This document shows positions 11,901-23,900 of a stretch of DNA of 64,000 nt, one piece after another (the stretch's first letter is position 1; each line of letters starts with the position of its first letter). This DNA comes from Tubulanus polymorphus (taxonomy: Eukaryota > Nemertea > Palaeonemertea > Tubulaniformes > Tubulanidae). Made by a program: the position numbers and the translations under genes. Under the pieces are notes generated by a model. The model made no database searches, was not told the origin of the DNA, and worked only from the letters and a program-made list of their open reading frames with translations. The stretch lies in the NCBI RefSeq assembly GCF_964204645.1, contig NC_134032.1, positions 1,242,501-1,306,500 of the forward strand, written 5' to 3'.

Positions 11901-14900
11901 ATACGGTATTATGGTTTTGGCTGTATGGCGTCTGCCACGCAAACATGGGTGGTTATTTTTTAGATGTCCGGGGAATGTGCATGAGTTCACATTAAGTCAT
12001 CACCGTAATCATGTGTATCTCATGACTTACGAGTCTCAATGACTTATAATCACTTAGAGCCTACGTATTGATAGAGTTATATGTTATATGTTTTGCAGGT
12101 AAATAAAGAACCGGTGAAACTAAATTTATTAACGTGCCAAGTGAAACTGGTTCCAGACGACGCCGGCAAAAAATGTTTCGACCTGATTTCTGGTTCACGT
12201 ATGTAAAACCTGATTTGTCCTTCATTGCCCCTTCCTCTCACTACTCCCCTCCCCTCCCCCTCACTACTCCCATATTGTTTATATAAATGACCTCATGATA
12301 ATGAATGAATTTGAAGCCTAATAATTTCTAGCCCACTTTGTCCATGCATATTTTTTACCACATTCAATTGCAAAATTGTAACTAGCAGCGTTATTACATC
12401 ATTGTGGGGATTTCTAAGATCATCAGTTTCTTGATAAGTGGCCACGGTTCGTTTCCCTGTAACCCTAGATTTTTGTTTTTTACATTTTAGAAAATCGTAC
12501 TTATCACTTCCAAGCAGACGACACAAAAGAGATGGAAGCGTAAGTGATGTAACTACGAGGAATAGGAGGGAGGGGGGCTGGTGCCATATCAGTTCAAACC
12601 GGGTGCCATCCAAAGTTTCCATTCAGTTAAAGCCGCGTTCACACTAGATTGGGCGCTTACGAAGTACCGTACTTCGCTGATGCCGAATTCACCAAAATAT
12701 GGCGCTTATACAGCCAGTTACGTTCACACTACGAGTCGGCAATTCGGCGCTTAGTAAAGTAGTCACCCGGTGTGCCGATAGAGGGCAGTGTAATTAGCGT
12801 TTAGTGTTTTGTACTACGAGGACGTGAATACGCGGCTAGCTAAGCGCTGAATCTGCGTTCAGACTACAGAAAATACGCGGCCAGCTCAATTCCGCGCTTA
12901 ATAAACCGCGTATTTCAGTACGGAACTGCATAAGCCGTGAATAGGCCTCGAATTATCTCCTAGTGTGAACGCTTAGTACCGTATTGAAATCCTAGTGTGA
13001 ATGCAGCTTAACCCTTTCAATGCTGACTAATTAATACCCTATAGTGCTGGAGATAATTTGAAAATTTTGAAAAATTCCGCCCTAGTGTGTTGAATAACGG
13101 GAATACCACTATAATGCGTCTACACCGCGGCGCAGTGTATCATTAGTTACTAATATTTCACTATGTTTGACAGATGCTGCCATCTTTCAATAGTGATAAA
13201 AACTAATTACTGATTACACCAATACACCGCAATGCGGTGTACTAGCAAAATCTATCACCGATTCATACACCGCACTGCAGTGTAGATGCACTGAAAGGGT
13301 TAAGTAGCGAAGGAACTTAGATATTTGAATACGATCTCTGTAAAACGCGGCCAGAAAAGTGTTAAAGACTCACACACCCTGAAGGTTACGAGGAGGGGCT
13401 GAAGGTTACGAGGAGGGGCTGAAGGTTACGAGGAGGGGCTGAAGGTTACGAGGAGGGGCTGAAGGTTACGAGGAGGGGCTGAAGGTTACGAGGAGGGGCT
13501 GAAGGTTACGAGTAGGGGCTGAAGTGGTGTATTTATTATTCCAGATGGATATCAGTATTAAACAACGCTAAAGAAGCCGTTCTACTGAAAGCCTTCGGTG
13601 ATTCGTGCGACGACGACAACAATCATATCAGTTTAACGGTGAAAGAGTTAACTCGTAGTATTATCCTAGAAATACGACGCATTCCTGGGAATCTCTATTG
13701 TTGCGACTGCGGCGCTTCAGGTCAGTGTAACCATAGCTATGGATGACAGACGTTACGATTGAATCAAAATCAAAGTAAACAATTTACTGAAAAGTTTGCA
13801 GAAAAACAAGTAGCATAAGACCCTGAAAGTATGTCCAATAATCTCTATTCAATATATAGACCCAAAAAGGATGTCCATAAAATCTCTGTTTGCTATTGTG
13901 TTTTAGACCCTGAATGGATGTCCACCAAACTCGGTGTTCTATTATGTTATAGACCCTGAATGGATGTCCACTAATCTCTTTTCGCTATTATGTTTAAGAC
14001 CCTGAATGGATGTCCACTAATCTCTTTTCGCTATTATGTTTAAGACCCTGAATGGATGTCCACTTATCTCGGTATACTATTATGTTATAGACCCTGAATG
14101 GATGTCCACTTATCTCGGTATACTATTATGTTATAGACCCTGAATGGATTTCCACTTATCTCGGTATACTATTATGTTATAGACCCTGAATGGATGTCCA
14201 CTAATCTCGGTATACTATTATGTTATAGACCCTGAATGGATGTCCACTAATCTCGGTATACTATTATGTCTGGAATGTTGCGGTATCCACCGGGAACTCG
14301 GAGTTCATATATCTAGAACTCAATCGATGGTTATTGATGATCTCGGAACCTCACAGTTACTCGTACGTCTCAATAAATCTATTTCTATTAACTGCTGCCA
14401 TCTACTTCCGATTGTAGCTGCCATCTACTTCCGATTGTAGCTGTCATCTACTTCCGATTGTAGCTGTCATCTACTTCCGATTGTAGCTGTCAACTACTTC
14501 CGATTGTAGCTGCCATCTACTTCCGATTGTAGCTGTCATCTACTCCCGATTGTAGCTGTCATCTACTTCCGATTGTAGCTGTCATCTACTTCCGATTGTA
14601 GCTGTCATCTACTTCGATTGACAGCTATTTTTTATTTTCATTGACAGCTCGCTCGAATGATCGGTAATAAGAGTTTTAATGATATCATGGAAGCAACTCT
14701 CGACCCTAAACTGAAACCGAAGCCTTCCAATGAAATGTAAGTCGTCGAATTCGAATTGTTTAACCGATATAAAGTTTTCAACTGGGTAAAATCTATAAGG
14801 AATCTGAATTGAATCTGAATGGAATCTGTACGGAATTTCTAGAACTCAAGAGAGAAAAGATTTCATCCAGAATAAATACGTGCGACATCGTTATGCGTAT

Positions 14901-17900
14901 AAAATGTGCACGAATTCAGACGAACTTCAACAAGATTTGAAACAAGCAATTCTCAGTATGGATATCTGTGCTTTACTGCAAGTGTTCGCCGAGGACGCGT
15001 TGTTAATGTGTAATCTACCCGATGTGGTAAGTGTAGTAGGGCAACGTAGGATTTATCGATGAGCGTCTGCCCTGATATCAGCCTAATGAAATTTGAGTAT
15101 CGCTTTATACTCATTGCGACACTTTTGTCGCAGCGAGCAATGAGGTACCGGCATATGCCTGGGCCCAGTTTCACGAAAAAGTTTAAGCCTAAAACGGTTA
15201 AGTTTGAATTGTTGTCCTCATTGAAAAGATGAAGTAACCAATGGCAATTACACCAAAAATTTGAGTTTAACTTTTTTGTGAAACTGGGCCCTGGGGTCAG
15301 TTGCTTAAAAGTTGGTTAAAACTTGGATAAAAACCATAGTAACTATGAAGTTTTAATTGTCACCACGTCAACTATCCACTGGTTAACTCTAACCAACCTT
15401 TGAGCAACTACAGCCCCTGATAAATACTATAGTAACAATGAAATTTTAATTGTCAATTTATCAACTAACCACTGGTTAAACTATAACCAACTTTTGAGCA
15501 ACTGCAGCCCCAGGGGCCGGTTCCATAGTCATGGCTTAGACTTAAGACCGGTCTAAGACCATCTTAGTTCTACAGCTAATCTAACAGTTTAAGACCAATC
15601 TTAAGATTTAAGACCACTTCTTGACTTAAGTCTTTACTATGGAACTGGCCCCAGATAAATATCATACTAGCAATGAACTGTTAATTGTCACCACATCAAC
15701 TATCTACTGGTTAACTATAACCAACTTTTGAGCAACTGCAGCCCCTGATGGCGTAACATTACACGCAGTTACGGTATACTTAATGAAAATTAGTTCATTT
15801 TCGATGAACTTTGAACTGGATTTTTAGGCTCGGAAAAGGAAATATTATCAAACAAGTCATCGAATAGATAAAAGATTGGCATCCCCAATGAGTGTATGAT
15901 ATACTTGTGTAGGTGGGCACGGTGTCTCTGGACCCCTAGTTTCACTATATTTCACCAATACACGACTGGCTTCAGGCATCAGCGTGGTAACTCGGGGGCA
16001 GCAGGGAGATGTGACTATATATACCGGTATATATTTTTAGGAATCTAATGAATCGGCCCTACACCTGGCTATAGAACAAGATGTCGATGGTTCCTCTTTA
16101 CACATTGTTGATTTCATTCTACAAAACGCGCAAGGGTTTGTACTCATCTATTACTCATTTTTACTCAATTTCTTATGGACTTGCTTCTGCGCGGCCATTT
16201 TGTCACCAGCTATCTCGGTGAATTGTTCGTTATGTCATTTTCATCATTCTGTTGTTCCAATAAATGACAACGTCTCATTAAAAGTTGACAAAGATGAAAA
16301 GTGAGTCCATTTTAACCCTTTCAGTGCTGACTTATTAATAGCCTATAGTGCTGAAGATAATTTGAAAATTTTGAAAAATTCCACCCTAGATTGTTGAATA
16401 ACGGGAATAGCACTATAGTGCGTCTACACCGCGGTGCGGTGTATCGTTAGTTACTAATATTTCACTATGTTTGACAGGTGCTGCCATCTTTCAATTGAGA
16501 TAAAAACTAATTACTAATTACATCAATACACCGCAGTGCGGTGTACTAGCGAAATCCATGACCGATTAATACACCGCACTGCGGTGTAGATGCACTGAAA
16601 GGGTTAAGGCTTGATATAATTCGATTAACTGTCATGATCATTGTTGTAGGAATTCGTTGGATAGAGTCGATCGCCATGGGAACACCGTATTACACGTATG
16701 CGCTCGGTATAATCGTACGGAATGTATGAAACTGGTTCTCCGCTCGCGACCTCAACTCGTACCGTTAGAGAACGCAAACGGGCAGACGGCGGCCGATATA
16801 TCCAGAGAGAATAACTCGGAAATCTGTTTAGAACTGGTGAGATCACTGTTTCAGAACTGCCAACTATTCCTCATTTTCAGTGTTTGTTACTACTTAATCA
16901 TAACAAGAGAAATACTGATTATATTTGTATGAAAATATGAAAGATGTTACTGAGGGTCTTACTGTTGATTACTGATTAATTTGAACAGAAATATGAAAGA
17001 TGTTACTGAAGGTCTTACTGTTGATTACTGATTAATTTGAACAGAAATATGAAACATGTTACTGAGGGTTTTACTGTTGATTACTGATTAATTTGAACAG
17101 AAATATGAAAGATGTTACTGAGGGTCTTACTGTTGATTACTGATTAATTTGAACAGAAATATGAAAGATGTTACTGAGGGTCTTACTGTTGATTACTGAT
17201 TAATTTGAACAGAAATATGAAAGATGTTACTGAGGGTCTTACTGTCGATTACTGATTAATTTGAACAGAAATATGAAAGATGTTACTGAGGGTCTTACTG
17301 TTGATTATTGATTAATTTGTACAGAAATATGAAAGATGTTACTGAGGGTCTTACTGTCGATTACCGAATAATTTTAACACTTTCATATTTCAATGAAATG
17401 TTACTGAAAAAAACTCAATTTGTTACTTATAGCACTTTTCAGAGGTTGGCAGCCCTGGTGTTTATTCATTTCCACAGTTTTTAAGGGCTCAGGTCAACAG
17501 TTCTTTAAGGCCCAGTCTCAATGGTTATTTTACCCTAACAGGCAATGTGGAATTATGTAACCGGAGGGTCTAGTAATCATATCGCTGTGTGTATATTGTA
17601 TTTTGTATTGTATATCTTGAGTTTTGTTTATTTCTAGTTGAAACACGCGAGTGAAAAGAGAACAGCAATATTCAATCACGTCAACATAGACTGGAATCTT
17701 ATAGAGGAGGATCATATTTACGATCCAGTCGATATGAGTGATGAGGAACTGGATGATAGAGGGGTAGGTAATAGATACGGGTACCAGTAGGTGATAGATA
17801 GGGGGGTAGGTGATAGAGGAGGGGGGCAGGTGATAGAGGAGGGGGGTAGGTGATATAGGGGGCAGGTGATATAGAGGGGGCAGGTGATAGAGGGGGCAGG

Positions 17901-20900
17901 TGATAGAGGGGGCAGGTGATAGAGAGGGGGCAGGCGATATAGAGGGGGGCAGGCGATATAGAGGGGGGCAGGTGATATAGAGGGGGCAGGTGATATAGAG
18001 GGGGCAGGTGATATAGAGGGGGGGGTAGATGATAGAGGAGGGGGTAGGTGATATAGAGGGGGGCAGGTGATAGAGAAGGGGGCAGGTGATAGAGAGGTGG
18101 CAGGTGATATAGAGGGGGGCAGGTGATATAGAGGGGGCAGGTGATAGAGAGGGGGCAGGTGATAGGGGGGGGGGGGGGGTAGATGATAGAGGAGGGGGTA
18201 GGTGATATAGAGGGGGGCAGGTGATATAGAGGGGGGCAGGTGATATAGAGGGGGGCAGGTGATAGAGAGGGGCGCAGGTGATAGAGAGGGGGTAGGTGAT
18301 ATAGGGGGGGGGGCAGGTGATATAGAGGGGGGCAGGTGATATAGAGGGGTAGGTGATATAGAAGGGGGCAGGTGATATAGAGGGGGGCAGGTGATAGAGA
18401 GGGGGGCAGTTGATATAGAGGGGGCAGGTGATATAGAGGGGGGCAGGTGATATAGAGGGGGGGCAGGTGATATAGAGGGGGGTGGTGTGGAGTCCAAAGA
18501 ATAACAAACCGAACAAACAACAATCCAGAAGCCCGACTATTTACCAGCACAAACCCAAAAAATGGAACTTGGAATTCTGAAGTTGGGGGTGGGCAAATCC
18601 AACAGATGGTGATAGAGGGGAAGTATGTAACTAAGTAAACTGTATTTATTATAGGTGACCCCCGAGAGGAAAACTAGGTCTCGTCCGTCCAGTATTGTAG
18701 GGTTGATAGATGTAGGAAGTATTACACCGGATGTCAAAATGTCACCGAGTCCGCAACATACAACACCAGCCGCAGCAGCAGCTGCGCTGAGAAATCAGAA
18801 ACGTGAGTAGTTATTCCCTCTCTTCCCTCATCCCTAACCCTCCCTTATGTCGTTACTTCTAGCTGTATATAACCCTAAGCATTAGTATTTTCTGTATAGA
18901 ATCTGTAAAGACTTCAGAAAAAAAATAGAAAAGGAGCAAAAATTGTTTGAATTGAATTCAAACGATTCGAGAAACAATGAAAAATAACGTCTTTGAAATC
19001 ATTTCTTTTATCCTGGGCAGTGGATCTCGACCCCAAGTAATCAAAAAACTCCTTTCTGTCGTTCATTATTTGGTTTAGGTCTCGTATTTATTCTGTGTGG
19101 TGATCGGTTTCTCTTTCTGTTTCAGCTCTCACTCCTTCTAGCTCAACGCCACCTTGTAGTTTCCTGCCGAATGCGCCACCTAGTGGTGGTGGTGGTGGTA
19201 ACTTCGTCATTAAGAAGAAGCCAGCTCCGCCTCCCCCACCGCCGAGAGTGCGTACGATTTCTAACTCGAGCACGCTTCAGAACGAACAACTTAAAACCCA
19301 CAGACGCACTCCTTCTGAACCTCCTAAACTACCCCCGAAAACACTACCAGCAGGTGAGCCTCCTAAACTACCCCCTAAAACACTACCAGCAGGTGAGCCT
19401 CTTAAACTACTCCCTAAACACAACCAGCAGGTGAGCCTCTTTAACTACTCCCTAAAACACTACCAGCAGGTGAGCCTCCTAAACTACTCCTGATAACACT
19501 ACCAGCAGGTGAGCCCCTAAACTACCCCCTAAAACACTACCAGCAGGTGAGCCTCCTAAACTACTCCTGATAACACTACCAGCAGGTGAGCCCCTAAACT
19601 ACCCCCTAAAACACTACCAGCAGGTGAGCCTCCTAAACTACCCCCTAAAACACTACCAGCAGGTGAGCCTCCTAAACTACCCCCTAAAACACTACCAGCA
19701 GGTGAGCCCCTAAACTACCCCCTAAAACACTACCAGCAGGTGAGCCCCTAAACTACCCCCTAAAACACTACCAGCAGGTGAGCCTCCTAAACTACCCCCT
19801 AAAACACTACCAGCAGGTGAGCCCCTAAACTACCCCCTAAAACACTACCAGCAGGTGAGCCCCTAAACTACCCCCTAAAACACTACCAGCAGGTGAGCCT
19901 CCTAAACTACCCCCTAAAACACTACCAGCAGGTGAGCCTCCTAAACTACTCCTGATAACACTACCAGCAGGTGAGCCTCCTAAACTACCCCCTAAAACAC
20001 TACCAGCAGGTGAGCCTCCTAAACTACTCCTGATAACACTACCAGCAGGTGAGCCCCCTAAACTACCCCCTAAAACACTACCAGCAGGTGAGCCTCCTAA
20101 ACTACTCCTGATAACACTACCAGCAGGTGAGCCCCTAAACTACCCCCTAAAACACTACCAGCAGGTGAGCCTCCTAAACTACTCCTGATAACACTACCAG
20201 CAGGTGAGCCTCCTAAACTACCCCCTAAAACACTACCAGCAGGTGAGCCTCCTAAACTACTCCTGATAACACTACCAGCAGGTGAGCCCCTAAACTACCC
20301 CCTAAAACACTACCAGCAGGTGAGCCTCCTAAACTACCCCCTAAAACACTACCAGCAGGTGAGCCCCTAAACTACCCCCTAAAACACTACCAGCAGGTGA
20401 GCCTCCTAAACTACCCCCTAAAACACTACCAGCAGGTGAGCCTCCTAAACTACTCCTGATAACACTACCAGCAGGTGAGCCTCCTAAACTACCCCCTAAA
20501 ACACTACCAGCAGGTGAGCCCCTAAACTACCCCCTAAAACACTACCAGCAGGTGAGCCTCCTAAACTACCCCCTAAAACACTACCAGCAGGTGAGCCTCC
20601 TAAACTACTCCTGATAACACTACCAGCAGGTGAGCCTCCTAAACTACTCCTGATAACACTACCAGCAGGTGAGCCTCCTAAACTACCCTCAAAATACCAC
20701 CAGCAGGTGAGCCCCTAAACTACCCCCTAAAACACTACCAGCAGGTGAGCCCCTAAACTACTCCTGATAACACTACCAGCAGGTGAGCCTCCTAAACTAC
20801 CCCCTAAAACACTACCAGCAGGTGAGCCTCCTAAACTACTCCTGATAACACTACCAGCAGGTGAGCCCCTAAACTACCCCCTAAAACACTACCAGCAGGT

Positions 20901-23900
20901 GAGCCCCTAAACTACCCCCTAAAACACTACCAGCAGGTGAGCCTCCTAAACTACTCCTGATAACACTACCAGCAGGTGAGCCCCTAAACTACCCCCTAAA
21001 ACACTACCAGCAGGTGAGCCTCCTAAACTACCCCCTAAAACACTACCAGCAGGTGAGCCTCCTAAACTACTCCTGATAACACTACCAGCAGGTGAGCCCC
21101 TAAACTACCCCCTAAAACACTACCAGCAGGTGAGCCTCCTAAACTACCCCCTAAAACACTACCAGCAGGTGAGCCTCTTTAACTACCCCCTAAAACACTA
21201 CCAGCAGGTGAGCCTCCTAAACTACTCCCTAAAACACTACCAGCAGGTGAGCCTCCTAAACTACCCTTAAAACACTACCAGCAGGTGAGCCCCTAAACTA
21301 CCCCCTAAAACACTACCAGCAGGTGAGCCTCCTAAACTACCCTCAAAATACCACCAGCAGGTGAGCCTCCTAAACTACCCCCTAAAACACTACCAGCAGG
21401 TGAGCCCCTAAACTACCCCCTAAAACACTACCAGCAGGTGAGCCTCCTAAACTACCCCCTAAAACACTACCAGCAGGTGAGCCTCCTAAACTACCCCCTA
21501 AAACACTACCAGCAGGTGAGCCTCCTAAACTACTCCCTAAAACACTACCAGCAGGTGAGCCTCCTAAACTACTCCTGATAACACTACCAGCAGGTGAGCC
21601 CCTAAACTACCCCCTAAAACACTACCAGCAGGTGAGCCTCCTAAACTACTCCTGATAACACTACCAGCAGGTGAGCCCCTAAACTACCCCCTAAAACACT
21701 ACCAGCAGGTGAGCCCCTAAACTACCCCCTAAAACACTACCAGCAGGTGAGCCTCCTAAACTACTCCTGATAACACTACCAGCAGGTGAGCCCCTAAACT
21801 ACCCCCTAAAACACTACCAGCAGGTGAGCCTCTTTAACTACTCCCTAAAACACTACCAGCAGGTGAGCCTCCTAAACTACTCCTGATAACACTACCAGCA
21901 GGTGAGCCTCCTAAACTACCCCCTAAAACACTACCAGCAGGTGAGCCTCCTAAACTACTCCTGATAACACTACCAGCAGGTGAGCCCCTAAACTACCCCC
22001 TAAAACACTACCAGCAGGTGAGCCTCCTAAACTACTCCTGATAACACTACCAGCAGGTGAGCCCCTAAACTACCCCCTAAAACACTACCAGCAGGTGAGC
22101 CTCCTAAACTACTCCTGATAACACTACCAGCAGGTGAGCCTCCTAAACTACCCCCTAAAACACTACCAGCAGGTGAGCCTCCTAAACTACTCCTGATAAC
22201 ACTACCAGCAGGTGAGCCTCCTAAACTACCCCCTAAAACACTACCAGCAGGTGAGCCTCCTAAACTACTCCCTAAAACACTACCAGCAGGTGAGCCTCCT
22301 AAACTACCCTCAAAATACCACCAGCAGGTGAGCCTCCTAAACTACCCCCTAAAACACTACCAGCAGGTGAGCCTCCTAAACTACTCCCTAAAACACTACC
22401 AGCAGGTGAGCCTCCTAAACTACTCCTGATAACACTACCAGCAGGTGAGCCTCCTAAACTACCCCCTAAAACACTACCAGCAGGTGAGCCTCCTAAACTA
22501 CTCCCTAAAACACTACCAGCAGGTGAGCCTCCTAAACTACTCCTGATAACACTACCAGCAGGTGAGCCCCTAAACTACCCCCTAAAACACTACCAGCAGG
22601 TGAGCCTCCTAAACTACTCCTGATAACACTACCAGCAGGTGAGCCTCCTAAACTACCCCCTAAAACACTACCAGCAGGTGAGCCTCTTTAACTACTCCCT
22701 AAAACACTACCAGCAGGTGAGCCTCCTAAACTACTCCTGATAACACTACCAGCAGGTGAGCCCCTAAACTACCCCCTAAAACACTACCAGCAGGTGAGCC
22801 TCCTAAACTACTCCCTAAAACACTACCAGCAGGTGAGCCCCTAAACTACCCCCTAAAACACTACCAGCAGGTGAGCCTCCTAAACTACTCCTGATAACAC
22901 TACCAGCAGGTGAGCCCCTAAACTACCCCCTAAAACACTACCAGCAGGTGAGCCTCCTAAACTACTCCTGATAACACTACCAGCAGGTGAGCCTCCTAAA
23001 CTACTCCTGATAACACTACCAGCAGGTGAGCCCCTAAACTACCCCCTAAAACACTACCAGCAGGTGAGCCTCCTAAACTACTCCTGATAACACTACCAGC
23101 AGGTGAGCCTCCTAAACTACCCCCTAAAACACTACCAGCAGGTGAGCCTCCTAAACTACTCCTGATAACACTACCAGCAGGTGAGCCCCTAAACTACCCC
23201 CTAAAACACTACCAGCAGGTGAGCCTCCTAAACTACTCCTGATAACACTACCAGCAGGTGAGCCCCTAAACTACCCCCTAAAACACTACCAGCAGGTGAG
23301 CCTCCTAAACTACTCCTGATAACACTACCAGCAGGTGAGCCTCCTAAACTACCCCCTAAAACACTACCAGCAGGTGAGCCTCTTTAACTACTCCCTAAAA
23401 CACTACCAGCAGGTGAGCCTCCTAAACTACTCCTGATAACACTACCAGCAGGTGAGCCCCTAAACTACCCCCTAAAACACTACCAGCAGGTGAGCCTCCT
23501 AAACTACTCCCTAAAACACTACCAGCAGGTGAGCCCCTAAACTACCCCCTAAAACACTACCAGCAGGTGAGCCTCCTAAACTACTCCTGATAACACTACC
23601 AGCAGGTGAGCCCCTAAACTACCCCCTAAAACACTACCAGCAGGTGAGCCTCCTAAACTACTCCTGATAACACTACCAGCAGGTGAGCCTCCTAAACTAC
23701 TCCTGATAACACTACCAGCAGGTGAGCCCCTAAACTACCCCCTAAAACACTACCAGCAGGTGAGCCTCCTAAACTACTCCTGATAACACTACCAGCAGGT
23801 GAGCCTCCTAAACTACCCCCTAAAACACTACCAGCAGGTGAGCCTCCTAAACTACTCCTGATAACACTACCAGCAGGTGAGCCCCTAAACTACCCCCTAA

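Noticed and set aside
13818-14228. Idea that the 46-bp array is a set of alternative mini-exons
   Set aside because: Units are not a multiple of three, and most have no good donor; decoy acceptors are a better description.
17530-18550. Three overlapping minus-strand ORFs (259-328 codons) rich in [10 protein letters not shown]
   Set aside because: All three frames are open across a purine-rich array on the other strand; this is low-complexity sequence, not a gene.
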